Assembly (NCBI GenBank): GCA_009823395.1
Contig: CM020517.1
Span: 13,129,001 to 13,193,000 of the forward strand
From: Thamnaconus septentrionalis
Lineage: Eukaryota > Chordata > Actinopteri > Tetraodontiformes > Monacanthidae
Direction of reading: 5' to 3'
DNA: 64,000 nt
Made by a program: the position numbers and the translations under genes. Of this stretch, positions 1 through 11,361 are shown piece by piece; the first letter of the stretch is position 1, and each line of letters begins with the position of its first letter. Below the pieces are notes generated by a model. The model saw nothing but the letters and a program-made list of their open reading frames with translations. It searched no databases and was not told the origin of the DNA.

Positions 1-448
1 TCCCGGGGTTGCCTCCTTTGCCGCCTCGGCCTGCCTGCTCATAATCTGTGCTAATGTTAGGTGAGGTGAAGCTGGTCCTCAGCTTGCCATTGTGCTGGCC
101 AGACGACAGGCATTCTGGATGCTCTTTGGCCCTCTCATTCCGCAGCTTATGAAGCTTGGAGAACAGCCTCCCGCCTGCCGTGAGAGGAAAAGAAATACCA
201 GGTTGCTCGTGGGAAACAAAGAGATACAATGCTATCCACTACAAAATATTACACACAGTTACTGAGCAAATTTGCTTACCAAAGTATTACCAAATATTTT
301 TATATTTTAAGTATGTCTGACTGTACCCGCAACACCCAAACTCCCTCCTCCTCCCTTCTACAGTTCAAACCCTGGACAGCAAAACACCCGCTGAACTGTC
401 CCAACTACGGTACTTGCACCATGGTCCTCTTTTCCTTTTATGCAGACG

Positions 449-507
<59 letters not shown>

Positions 508-3500
508 CACATATACTACTTGCCCTTGCCTGGCTTACCTTTGACATGCTCAAGGTGCAGATACACAGCGTCCTCGCTGACGTAGTATCTGAGCAGCTTC
601 ACCATGTACGGCACCCCCTGAGGAATGATAGTCGGCTGGTCCCTGCTTTCCCAACTGGACTTGACTAAGCTCTGGAACAACACATAAACTTAAAAACTAA
701 ATGCTTTCATAGGGGGTGGGGAATGACATACATGATTGCATCACCCCTCCACTGTCCCTTCGGTCACTGAAATATGAGGTGCTCTTGCCCTGACCAAGCA
801 GGGTGACAGTTTTCAGGCAGATCAATGCCTCAGAGGAGAGAGCTTTTATCGACTGACTTGCCACACAGTACTAGGACCGGCTCTTTGTCAGATGGCTCCA
901 TTTAAAGACCTCCTTCCATCAGTTTTAGTTTTAAATACGCACATGCAAAATACTACAAAGCAGAGCAATGCACCTTATTGCAATCGTCCACATTGTACAG
1001 CAGTGAAAAGAAAACTCACCTTCACCACAAATGTTTCCTTATTGACCATACTCTGCACAATCAGGACCTTCGGGACATAGATGAAGGATTGTTATGGGAA
1101 CATAACCAGGAACTACAACGTGTATTTCAACAAGGTATTATACATTATACATAAGGTATTATACATTGCACAGCAGATCAGATCAAAAGCCATAGAAGAA
1201 GACAAACAAATTGGAGGAAATAGCCACAAGGTGAGCTGTACCTAAAAAGACCATCTTGTGTTAAAGTTGTGACAGCCCAAGGTATCGCCTGGTACATGAA
1301 ATGTTTTGCTTTTTTTCTGAACTGCTTGAGTGAGAGTTTCAAACGCCACAGTGCAACATGCACCTTGCGGCAGTGACTCTGCCTTTGTAAAGATGGGAAG
1401 GCTGGAGCGGAGCGACCTAGCTTTTCAAATAGTGGCTTGTCGCAAGCATCAGGTTGCGTGACAAATCAGCAGCAGGAACTTGACTTACCTTATCAGCAAC
1501 CCCTACTACTTTACACATCTCCAGGTCCTCCACAGGCGAACTTAAGTGTCTGATTGGACGGAATCTCAGACTGCTATAACCCTGAAGGACAGAGAAGACA
1601 TTAGAACACCATGAGAGCAAAATTGTTCAAGAGTGTGAGATCAGTGTGAGACAGACAGGCAATAAATTAATCCTTTTGTAAAAAGAGAGGTATATAAAAT
1701 TAGACTCTGTTTGTATAAAGACGAGCCAGGTTGAATGTCTTACCCCTAAATGAGTGCTCCCTTTCCCAAGGTTATCCTGCAGATGTGTAATAAATATTTC
1801 TTCAGCTCTCTTCAAATACTGGGTGGTCTTCCTCTTCACTGCCTCCCGTCGATCCTTATTTGGGTCCACTATGAAACAGCCACACCAATGATAGTGGGAA
1901 TTAAAAAAGGGGAAGTCAAGCAGCTGTGCAAGTTAAATAAATATACAAAGACCTGATCCTGTTGTCACTGAAACTAGCTCTATCTAGATTTAAGAACGGA
2001 CACAGTCAGTCTAGCAAGATCTGTGGTTGACCTTTGGTTTAGAACTTCCTGTTTTTATTCTGGATCACATGATTTAATCACATGATCTTGTGTAAACACG
2101 GTTTTTCCAATTCCCCATTTACAGCCCTTCAGAAAGCTTTGAATGTGTGTGTGGAAACATTTCACAGGTTGTTGGTTTTTTTACTCACGTTGAACCCCAT
2201 TCAGCAGCAGATCAACTCCATTCTTGTAGTAGCTGAAAGCCGCCTCATAGTCCTCGTTGACCTCGCTGTCCAGCGCCATACGAATCTGCTTGGCCGCCTC
2301 AACCAGGTAGTCTCTCTTTGCCATCGCTGTCTTGTTTTGAACCCGCCGAGGGCCAAGTGGACCTGAGCACAGCTTGAAGAGTCAAATGTCAGTTAATAAG
2401 TTAAAACAGAAATGGAGATGTTGGACAGTTGTGGCCAAATTATACAGGTGCTGTTTGCTGACTTAACTGGCATTTAGGCTCCTGTATTATTCCCATTACA
2501 GATCTATATTCTCCATTCAGGACTTCAACTCAATCCATCATCATCTCACACCTACCAACAAACCCTAAAAATAAAAATGAGAATCTGTAGACTTTTAGCT
2601 CTGTGTTTGCATCCTGAATTTTAACTCGTCACAACAACTGAGACTTGGATTGAAAAAAAAGTGGCCTTAAAGTGGTCTCCATGACTTTAACAAAGACCTG
2701 GACCAACCTGGAAGAGGTATGGATACCCCTTAGTGACATCACAAAGGGCTGATTTCCAAAACTGTGTGTTTAAATTAAACCTTTCTAAAAAATAAATAAA
2801 TAAATAAATAAAAATAAAAATGGAGTGAGCAAAATAAGTAAATGTTTGAATTTTCCTATTTCTGGGGAAATTTAAGATAGCTTAGACATATGTAATTAAA
2901 CAGTCATAACATAAAATAAAATAATTAAAAGTGCATAACATGTGACCTTTAAAGTTTATGACTCACTTTTGCTCCCTCGTCCAATCAACAGCAGAACACA
3001 TTTCCATCTGTTGTCACTGGTGTTGTTGCGTCTCTGCCCACAGAGACGCCAACTCTCTGGTTTTTGCAGCAGATCATCTGAACTGGTCAGGATAAATAAA
3101 AAAAATAGAGAGTGAAAGAGTTAAACCTACAACCAGGCACAGGAAGTGAGCACTAGTGTGTTCATGCTATTTCTGATGACAAAACAGGGTTGCAAACGTT
3201 ATACAGATGACAGGAAGAGTGACTCAAAGCGCTCGGCGGCATTGACAGTGATGTCAGGTGATTTTTTTTATTTTGCAGTCATCCATGTCTGAAGACGTTG
3301 GAAAGCTGCACATCATGCCGGTGTGCTTGTCAACACATGCACCTCCCTACCCCCTTAATAGTCTTCAGTATTTGTAAGTCTATGCGTGCTTCTCTGCAGA
3401 TGAGCCTGCACATTTACACACACCAGCAGACACAGACCATTTAGTTCCAACAGGAATACCACAGCGATGGCTTAGCTTTCTGCTAGTGAGAATTTACAAC

Positions 3501-3966
3501 AAAATCCCTTCACAATTACTCCTGTATATTTGCTGCAGACAGTCCGGCAGATGAGGACAATGGTAGCTGATGTGGTTTCCCACATGGGGATAATAACGTA
3601 TTTCCTTTCAATTTGCCTCGTCCTATTTAAAGCAGAGATTAAACACACTCTCAGCCCACCCCGGTTACAGCCACTTAGGCGACATCGTCTGAGGACTGTT
3701 ATGAAACGCACACAGCCATCTTCAGCCTCCCCCCTTAACATCATCCATTCATCCTTTCAGCATGCGTGATGACACAGCAGACTGGCAGGAGAACAGCCAA
3801 GAAAAAGCTGGAGCTTTCCAAGCTTAAATGAAGGCTAGGTACCTGATGCGGGGCAGCCATGGCCTGGATCCTCCAGTCGAGCAGCCTCAGCATCAGCAGC
3901 AGTAGCATCAGCATCAGCAGCAGCAGCGGCACAAACCCGTGTCCTCAGCAGTCTGGATACACTCAT
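1..3966 (-). CDS. rps6kl1: Ribosomal protein S6 kinase-like 1, 5' part (runs off left edge)
   Basis: Seven exons join in consistent phase: 3966-3843, 2362-2189, 1868-1744, 1581-1489, 1067-1020, 659-539 and 174-1. This gives the first 286 residues; the rest lies left of the window. Residues about 55-125 form an MIT domain (motifs [48 protein letters not shown]). Then comes [13 protein letters not shown], and the start of the kinase N-lobe with the VAIK-type lysine in ETFVVK followed by [10 protein letters not shown] and LRYYVSED. These match RPS6KL1, an MIT-kinase family protein that lacks the PX domain of RPS6KC1; MIT domains usually bind ESCRT-III tails. Family kinase activity is doubtful. 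I chose the Met at 3966 because the exon 1 frame continues through the splice. A second Met at 2324, just before AKRDY, is an alternative start. The first 40 residues are Ala/Asp-rich, encoded by GCT/GAT repeats, and are less certain. Confidence 0.92.
451..510. repeat. (GT)n(AT)n compound microsatellite
   Basis: About 19 GT units run directly into about 9 AT units. The repeat lies in the rps6kl1 intron just downstream of the exon at 539-659. Short reading frames of repeated Cys/Val or Thr/His here are repeat artefacts. Confidence 0.97.
2700..2955 (-). repeat. Dispersed repeat copy (TGACATCACAAAGGG family), reverse orientation
   Basis: The plus strand carries tgacatcacaaagggc at about 2733. 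At the far end, read in reverse, is a terminus resembling TTAAAGGTCnnATnTTATGCA at 2955. The same two signatures recur in the copies at 17893, 18460 and 24190. The element lies within rps6kl1 intron 1. Its class is unknown, and the boundaries are approximate. Confidence 0.5.
2787..2821. repeat. (AAAT)n microsatellite
   Basis: Short tetranucleotide AAAT run in the large first intron of rps6kl1. The rest of that intron (2363-3842) shows no coding exon that I can recognise. Confidence 0.85.
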
Positions 3967-4139
3967 CTCAGGAGGAAGGGGAGGAGGAGAGAGCCGGCGA
4001 GGCAGCCCATTGGCTGAGCGTGATGTCACTCCAGGGTACCATTTCACGCAAGGCGCTGTCTCTTCTGCCCACTCCCCCACCCTCATCCTGTGAGATGCTG
4101 GCCGATTTAAAGGGACAGTACTGTTTTTGTGCACAATGA

Positions 4140-5180
4140 TGAAAGGGGAATTGTCATCCTCATTCCAAAACTGCCATGTGTGACTGACTTCCAGCTATTG
4201 GTGTTGAATAATATTCTGCTACAAAATGCAAAATGTGTTACAAAAAAATATATATATCAAGTGAGTGTTGCTTTGATGCTTTTCGCGCGCTGTGACTAAG
4301 GGGATCACTCTGCTCAGAATTTATAATCTGCTGGTGCTCTGTACCAGATGGGGCCAGGCTCCAATCACAGCACAAAGGAGAGTCATTCCCACCCAAGGGA
4401 GTGCCAGTTTCAGGGGGTTAAAAGCCACAGCACTGGTGGTTTGGGGCTGCTGAGATGCATCCCACTGCAACCTTATCCAAAAAAAAAAGCCGAAAGGGAG
4501 GGGCTTTGGTTCATTTTGGTTCATGCTGTGCCTGCTCCCAAGGGGCTTTGTAGGTTAGATTTTATTTATTTTTTAAAAAGGCAAATTGGAGCGTACATTG
4601 CTATGCTTACTTTACATCTTCTTCTGGTAAAGAAAGTGTTGTTAATCACACAAATATTGTTTTTTTTGGGGGGGCGGGGTAGCAGTTGTATTATTAACGA
4701 TTAACAAAGGAAAGGTTTTCTGTTGTTTTTTTTAAACCTCGCATCATATGACTGATAGCAGCTGTTGCAGCTTCCGTTCAGCCACTCAAGTTGAAACACG
4801 AGATCACAGCGCAATCATAACCACATCATCTGTTTCCCTGAGATCAGCACAGGTGTGCAAAATCATGGGTGGGTTATTTTCTAACCTCTAAATTTGACTT
4901 TCTTTTGCCACCTAACATATGCATTCATGTTTTAGTTTTACTTTTATGTTGCTAAAAAAAATTATGCTAAAAAGTTAGTTCATTTCACAATGAATTCCCT
5001 GCAGAAGAGCATGTGTACATTTTGATGGTATCTTAAAAAACACTTTTTTTTTTCATTTGTTTCCATTGATTCACTCAAATGAGATTCATGCTCCACTACT
5101 CCTCTCTGTACAATTACTTCAACAGTTTTTGAAGTTTTTACGCAAGATGTAATAATTCCACACATTTTGAATGCTTCAGT
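4140..5180. other. Intergenic, rps6kl1 5' flank to olfm4-like gene A 3' end
   Basis: AT-rich spacer. I see no exon, RNA gene or clear repeat in it. The left end (3967-4140) is probably the rps6kl1 5' UTR and promoter; it has no TATA box in a convincing position. Confidence 0.5.
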
Positions 5181-5185
5181 TTAAT

Positions 5186-5191
5186 TTTATT
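5186..5191 (-). terminator. Poly(A) signal of olfm4-like A
   Basis: AATAAA on the minus strand, about 70 nt past the stop codon at 5261. Confidence 0.7.
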
Positions 5192-5260
5192 TAGAGAGAG
5201 ACAGAGCTCCTGCGACAAGGCGAGCACACAGATCCCTTGTATCAATCACGGAGCGATGGA

Positions 5261-6957
5261 TCATTCAAACTTCACATTGTAGGACACGTAGAAGCCATTG
5301 TTGTACATGTAGAGCTTACGATCCGAGGGGTTGTAGTCCAGGTTGCTGTACCCTTCCTGGAACTTCTGGAACTTGACGCTGAGGTTTTTCTCCGTCTTGG
5401 TCTTGGTGTCATATGCGTAGTAGATCTCCTCTGTGGTCAGATCCACTGAGCGGGTGACATACATGACTCCGCAGGCCATGAAAGCGTTGCCAGCCAGCTC
5501 CTTGTACACACCAGTGTTAAACTGATCCTGAATGCCAAAGGATTTCTCATCTATCTTGGCAACAATCATTTTACCGTTGCTCTGATCTGAGGCAAACATT
5601 ACCCACAAGCCAGTTTCATCGGCTGCAAAGTCCAGGTTCTGATTGACTGAGTATCTGTATGAGACGCTGTGACTAGCGCCTTCGATCACTCTGTAGTCGT
5701 ACTTAGAACTGGTCATATTCAGTTTGGCCATACTGAAAGGAGAATTTTTTTGGTAATATATGGTGTTACCATGAGTGATGTAATTGTTACCAGTACCTGC
5801 CCACCCACTGGGTAAGTCGAAGTGTTTCATTGAAGACCTCAGAAGAAGCTTGTCAAAGTCAGAGTACAGGTAGAAGTCGTGCACATATGGAGAGCTGTAT
5901 GAACCATAGAAGTACATTGATTCATAGCCCCTGACTGGTTTGGAGTCTTTGCCCCAGCCCCCATACAGGTAGGTTGGATGCAGATGAGCGTTCAGTTGAA
6001 TCACCATTGGCTTGCTGATTCCTGCGATGCCTGTGTAATTGCAGTTGCCTGCGAGAGGAAGGAAAAAGAGGTTGCCATTTCCTGTAAATCTCCACTTTCC
6101 CCAGCACATATCCAGATTGACTTACCAATATCTGGTTTGAGGAACTCCTGCTCCTTCTGGCACTCCTCCAGTTTCTTCTGCAGCTTGATAAACTCAATTC
6201 TGATCACTTCCAGGTTGCTCTTGTCAAAGGTCTCCAGTTGGTTCACAATGAGGGTCATGTTGTGGATCTGGGACAACAGCAAGTGTAAGAATTCAAAAGT
6301 GACATTTAATCTTCAAAGAAGTTGGCCTTTTTGGGATCGGTGTTACCTCGGTGTACAGGCTGTCAAACAAAGGTGAAGAAGAGTTGAGAGAGTCTCTAAG
6401 CTGCGACACCAGAGCCTGAAACTCTCTGAGCTCGATCCGGAGCAGCTCAAAGTCCAGCTTGATGTAATCATCAGGACTGCTCTGCAGTGCTCCAACCCTC
6501 AAAGTCAGGTTGTTCAGTTCCCTCAAGGAGACTTCCAACCTGCCGTCAAAGCCCATCAACTGGGGAGAAGGGGGTACTGAATTATTTCAAATGCTACACC
6601 TAATAGCAGAATGATGTGTCATTTTTGATAAAAGCACCGTATTCATTTGGATTTCCACTTCCAAGAGCAGGTCCGTGGTGGCTTGTTGCATGGTCTGAAC
6701 ACGGTCGGCAGGGAAGGTGGTGTCTGGCATATACACATGACAAAGACACTGACCCGACTCACCCACTGATGCAGTCACATTGCCGGATCCCCAGTCCTCA
6801 TCAGGCTAAAAAAGAAAAGAAAAGTTTGGATACCATTGACAATTAACGGTAGCAATGTACAAAAAACAAAACTAAAAAAAAACTACAAAGTACTCACGAT
6901 CCAGGCTGAAGCAGCACTGAGAGCTGGTACAAGCAGGAGCCACAGGAATGGCAGCAT
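5261..6957 (-). CDS. olfm4-like: Olfactomedin-4-like secreted glycoprotein, copy A
   Basis: Five exons (6957-6898, 6805-6638, 6559-6347, 6267-6126, 6048-5261) join in phase to give 456 residues. A signal peptide (MLPFLWLLLVPALSA) opens the protein. An N-terminal CLC motif followed by MPDTTFPADRV is the hallmark of the OLFM4 group. Residues about 60-190 are heptad-rich, with LxxLxxxL patterns predicting a coiled coil for oligomerisation. The olfactomedin domain starts at GNCNYTG (about 195) and runs to the end, with YGGWGKDSKP, GWAGTGNNYI, ADETGLWV, the second conserved Cys in MACGVMYV, and LDYNPSDRKLYMYN. Several N-x-S/T sites are present. Such proteins are secreted, often from mucosal or myeloid cells in mammals. 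The next gene rightwards is a tandem paralogue with the same exon plan, and its exons 2 and 3 have identical lengths. Whether either is the true orthologue of mammalian OLFM4 cannot be decided here. Confidence 0.95.
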
Positions 6958-7010
6958 TTTGTCTCACGGTACCTCTCAAGTGTCTACCTCAGTGGCCCGT
7001 TCTCTATGGC

Positions 7011-7017
7011 TTTTAAA
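7011..7017 (-). promoter_or_regulatory. TATA-like box of olfm4-like A
   Basis: TTTAAAA on the minus strand, about 54 bp upstream of the start codon at 6957. The spacing would put the transcription start near 6985, leaving a short 5' UTR. Confidence 0.5.
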
Positions 7018-7815
7018 GGCACCTCTTATCACACCACTGCAAAAACAGCTTCTCTCTTCCCAGAAGAATTATATATGACACATCAGCCTTTGTTTGCCAA
7101 AGGTAACTTTATGGGAACTGCAATATCAGGTTTGATGTGATCATGGGGTGTGGGTGAGAAAAATGGCATGTGGAGTAATTTATTCATATTACGATAATTA
7201 AATCCACTGCGTGACAAGGTCTGATACTGTTAAATTTCAGATGCAGTTGAACCTAATCTTATTCAAATCTACTAAACAGTGCCAGTGTGCAAAGTTATTA
7301 AACTATGAGGCGAATGCAGGAACTGGTGTAACAATGTCCACATCATTGTATTAATGGGTTGAGCCTAACTGTGCACTGTAGTGTTATGGATAAACAAAAT
7401 ATAGAACCCAAAAGAGGCATTGTGAAACTGGAGGGGAATTCTTTGAATTTTTCTTCACGTGAAAAAAAAACTAAAATGAAAAAATGTGCGTTCTCTCATT
7501 TTGACTGGCGCAAAAATATTCTGCTGGAAAATGTGTAAAAGGAAGGTGTAAAAAAACCCACATATAACATGAATAAACAGTTGTAGTGAGCTTAATCTCA
7601 AAATGAACACATCTAGATCACCCTGACTTACTTACAAGAACTTATTACAACAATTTACCAATTACAATCTGGTTTCAAGCATAACATCTCACCCCCCACC
7701 CCCACCCCCACTTCAATAACTCTGTGTTTTAGCGTGTATTTTCTACTCCTTGATTTATCTGCCTCTTTGGATTAATTGTTGTTAACTTTTATTTGAACAT
7801 TTTAATTTTGATGTA
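7018..7815. other. Intergenic spacer upstream of olfm4-like A
   Basis: AT-rich DNA with a short C-rich tract near 7690-7710. I see no exon or RNA gene. Confidence 0.5.
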
Positions 7816-8174
7816 GCGACACGGTGACGCAGTGGTTAGCGCTGCCGCCTCACAGCAAGAAGGTCGTGGGTTCGATTCTGGGACCGAGCCTGGGACCTTT
7901 CTGTGTGGTGTTTGCATGTTCTCCCTGTGTCTGCGTGGGTTCTCCGGCTTCCACCCGCAGTCCAAAAACATGCATGGTCAATTGAACACTCTAAATTGTC
8001 CGTAGGTGTGCATGTGAGTGTGAATGGTTGTTTGTTTCTATGTGGCCCTGCAATGAACTGGCAACTTGTCCAAGGTGTCACCCTGCCTTCGCCCTAAGAT
8101 AGCTGGGATAGGCTCCAGCAGACCCCCGTGACCCTGAATGGGAATAAGTGGGTATAGAAAATGAATGAATGAAC
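7816..8174 (+). mobile_element. tRNA-derived SINE, copy 1
   Basis: The head has a pol III A-box-like stretch (tgacgcagtggttagcgc) and a B-box (ggttcgattc). The body follows, and then a tail with ATGA repeats (gaatgaatgaa), typical of SINEs moved by L2-type LINEs. A perfect 9-bp target-site duplication, TTTGATGTA, flanks it at 7807-7815 and 8175-8183. A second copy lies at 21149-21460. It is not a functional tRNA gene. Confidence 0.88.
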
Positions 8175-8183
8175 TTTGATGTA

Positions 8184-8680
8184 TGTATAGAATATGTGTG
8201 TGTGTGTGTGCGTGGTTTCAGCACTATTTTTATTTCAAAGTCATCACATTTTCTATTATAAATGTAGTGCATTTTATAACAACGAAAAAGTAAATTGCTG
8301 TTACTCAGACACCATCCAGCTGTATCTAATTTATGTTTCTTATGTTTCATAGGAGGGCTACAGGCTTACTGGTGAAAAAAATATTAGTGTACTGTTTCAT
8401 TTAATATAATATTTTTGCACATCTACAACTGCACATATTCAGTCACTTCTCTGTTTTCCTTACAATGAGTTTTGAAGTTGTCTTATTAAATCTTTCTTCT
8501 TTTTTTAATTAAGACAATTGATTGTTTTCTATTACCCTGTTGGTAAAAAAAAAAAAAAATCCCTTTCATGAACTAAATGTATTGTACAATGTGATTATTA
8601 TTCAGAGATCTCCTGTTTTCAATCATGCTTCATGGACATTCACCCAAGGACACACCTGGCACCTTTGTCATGCTTCAAGT
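8184..8680. other. Intergenic spacer, 3' of olfm4-like B
   Basis: AT-rich DNA with a short (GT)n run near 8197-8213 and an A-run near 8546. I see no gene. Confidence 0.5.
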
Positions 8681-8720
8681 AATTTATTTCAGAGAATAAA
8701 CGGATGAAATGACAAATCAC

Positions 8721-8726
8721 TTTATT
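8721..8726 (-). terminator. Poly(A) signal of olfm4-like B
   Basis: AATAAA on the minus strand, only 19 nt beyond the stop codon at 8745. A second AATAAA lies slightly further downstream, near 8682. Confidence 0.6.
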
Positions 8727-8744
8727 CATCCATATGCAAAATAT

Positions 8745-10598
8745 TTAGCTCACAAGAAGCCGTTGTTCCTCAGTGGGTTTGGTTGTGTGATTGAACCACA
8801 GGTGGTAGTTTACATAGTAGCCATCGTTATACATGTAGAGTTTTTGGTCAGTGGGATTGTAGTCCAGGTAGCTGTACTTGTTCAGGAACCTCTCAAACAA
8901 AACACTGATGTAGCTCTCTTGCTTGGTTCTGGTGTCGTACTTGTAAAAGATTTCTTCATTTTTAATATCAATCGTTCGAACCGCGTACAGAACACCACAC
9001 ACCATGAAAGTATTACTCAGCCCTGGTTTGTAAAGACTAGTCTGAAATTCCTCCACAATTCCGAAAGAGGCTTCGTCTATTTTGGCTAAGACTAGCTTGC
9101 CGTTCAACTCGTCAGTAGCATAGGACACCCACAAGCCGGTTTCATCACCGGCAAAGTCGAAATTCTGTATGCCGGTGCCTGAGTAGGAGAACCTGCTGCT
9201 CGCCCCAGGAATCACCCTGGACGCATATGTCATGGAGGTGAAATTCAGCTTGGCCAACCCAAAAGGGCTACTGAGCTGGTAATAGAGAGTGTTTTCACGA
9301 ATAATGTAATTGTTTCCTGTGCCACCCCAGCCGTTTCTTAGGCCGTGATGTTGAAAGGGGGTTCTCAAAATGAGATTCTTGTAGTCAACGTAGAATCTGA
9401 TTTCAGAAATGATGGCGCTACTACGCGCAGAGAGCCAGTACATAGATTTTCTGTCAGGTATAGGCTTTGAATCTTTGCCCCACCCTCCGAAGGTGTAGCC
9501 AGTGCTAAGATGGTTGAGGTGGCTCACAAGGGGCTGGCTGACCCTGATGATACCTGTGTGTGCACAAGACCCTGTAGAAAAGGGGAAGGTAGAACATGTT
9601 AAATTAACACGGCATTTTGTTTGTTCACCTTAAGATGATAGATTCAAAACGCTCATCTCCATATTTACAATGGTAGAGAGAGCAGTGGCTGGGCAGGCTT
9701 GGACTGAGTGCACTCACCAACGTTGGGGTGGAAAATCTCCTGGTGGCGTCTCTCGCACTCCTCTAGCTGCAGCTGCACTTTCAGGTACTCCCGACGCATC
9801 TTCAGGACCGTGTTCTTGTCGTAGGTCCTTTCCAGCCCGTCCAAAGTCGACTCTGCGGTGGTGAGCTGAAAACAAATTATTTTTTTCCCCCAGTGGATTG
9901 TGTCCATGTTGCACCGGATGTGGTTGTTGCCATCAACGGGACTTACCTGCACATGCATAGACTGGAAGACAGCAGTGGAGCTACTGATGGAGAGCTTCAG
10001 CTCTTTAATCAAAGCCTCCATTTGTTTAATCTTCACTTTCACCTCGTCGGTGTCGGTGTCATCGTAGGCATCGGGGTCCTTCTCCATTGCTTCAACTTCC
10101 GCCACCAGCTCTATTATCTTCTTCGCATACGACGTCATCTTGGTCTCGTAGTCTTCCAGCTAGAACAAAGTCAAATTTTTGTGAGGCATTTTCTTGCATT
10201 TCACATTTGCCACGCACACTTGTCACAGTACCTTTCCCATCTCCAGCTCCAGTTTGTGCATAATTTCCACAACTTTCTGTTCAACCTCCACCAAGTCTGT
10301 GACTGGGAAGGTAGCACTGGGCAGGAAGGCGTCACAAGTGCACCTGTCCTCACTTCCACCTCCTGTCTCATTACGGCTTTGGCTCCATAAGGCCACATGC
10401 TACGAAAGAATGAAAGCCAAACAAATGCAGAAAAGGGAACACAAGGTCATATGAAAAGCTGCAGATCATCTTACATGTAAAAGCCATGGGGGGAAAATAA
10501 ACAGCTGGCCTTCAATGCCTTACCTCTCGGGCCACTGTGGAGCTGAGCAGTGTCAAGAAATACAGAGCGCTGATCATTCTGGCGCAGTTGCTTGGCAT
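8745..10598 (-). CDS. olfm4-like: Olfactomedin-4-like secreted glycoprotein, copy B
   Basis: Five exons (10598-10524, 10399-10232, 10159-9947, 9865-9718, 9571-8745) give 476 residues. Exons 2 and 3 are 168 and 213 bp, exactly as in copy A, and all intron phases match, so the two genes are tandem duplicates. The N terminus is a signal peptide (MISALYFLTLL after an upstream MPSNCAR). The CTC motif with LPSATFPVTDL corresponds to the CLC motif of copy A. An acidic coiled-coil region follows (DDTDTDEVKVKIKQ). The olfactomedin domain begins at SCAHTG (about 203), with FGGWGKDSKP, GWGGTGNNYI, GDETGLWV, MVCGVLYAVR and LDYNPTDQKLYMYN. Unlike A, it ends with an extra polar tail of about 15 residues (NHTTKPTEEQ...). 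Met8 (10577) may be the true start, because a TATA box sits only 26 bp upstream of Met1. Confidence 0.95.
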
Positions 10599-10623
10599 GA
10601 TAGAGGCATCAGTTTTATGCAGG

Positions 10624-10631
10624 TTTATATA
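10624..10631 (-). promoter_or_regulatory. TATA box of olfm4-like B
   Basis: TATATAAA on the minus strand. Usual 25-30 bp spacing would place transcription start at about 10595-10602, at or inside the first possible ATG (10598). This favours initiation at Met8 (10577). Confidence 0.65.
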
Positions 10632-10639
10632 GCCCGTCC

Positions 10640-11283
10640 TCACATGGTGCCGGTAGCGACACCTGTGTCCGATCACAGATCTTTTGACACATGGCAAATT
10701 CTTCTTATCTTTTGCAAACATCAAAATTCAAGGATGTTTGCGTGAAATCATCAGTGATTGTTTGGGTGTGTAAAGAAGGCATAAATGATGGGTGGGTCTT
10801 CTATTTGATGATGTGTGTTAGGTGTTAAAATGTCAATGTATTTCCACAATCAACTGCAAAAGGCCAAATACAGTATCAGTTTTCACATCTTTCATTTTTA
10901 TCTGGGATTGTGGCAGCACATTCTTTACACCATTAATTTTAGAAGAAAAAAAATGTTAAAGGTCTATAGAAAACGGCATATTTATCCCTCTGTTTATAGC
11001 CCGCCATAAAAAACATTTAGCTCCCAGAAGTGTTTCAGAGGGTCAAATGAACATCTTGCCGTTGTGACTAACCTGGGGGTGTGAGGGAGATGCCCTTTGT
11101 GACGTCACAACAAGGATTATTTCCCGGAATGGGCTTTTAAGTGCACAGTCAAACAAAAGAAGTGAGGGATGGACTTTTGTCATTTCTGGGAGTTAATTGA
11201 CAGACAAAAATGTTTGCAAACTAAATTTTGCATCATATGTGCCCTTTCAGCCAATAGACACAAGATAATGCCTGAAATCTGTC
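10640..11283. other. Intergenic spacer between olfm4-like B and lrrc74a
   Basis: AT-rich spacer. Near 11070-11160 is a degenerate copy of the dispersed repeat, with ccctttgtgacgtcacaac, which happens to contain a perfect CRE palindrome (TGACGTCA). I see no exon. Confidence 0.45.
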
Positions 11284-11289
11284 TTTATT
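11284..11289 (-). terminator. Poly(A) signal of lrrc74a
   Basis: AATAAA on the minus strand, about 75 nt past the stop codon at 11362. Confidence 0.6.
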
Positions 11290-11361
11290 TGATCATTTCG
11301 CATCAGAAAAAAGACCGAAACAAGACTGGAAAAGAAGCAAATATGATGTGTAGCTGCGCAG

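Noticed and set aside
229..668. Overlapping short ORFs on both strands with Cys-Val or Thr-His runs
   Set aside because: They are translations of the (GT)n(AT)n microsatellite and the adjacent rps6kl1 exon in wrong frames.
7903..8097. Short ORF and tRNA-like B-box in the SINE
   Set aside because: It lies wholly within a repeat with target-site duplications. A cloverleaf with a proper acceptor stem and anticodon arm was not found.
9893..10390. 165-codon plus-strand ORF rich in His and Leu
   Set aside because: Antisense of olfm4-like B exons 2 and 3 and the intron between them; the sense exons explain the openness.
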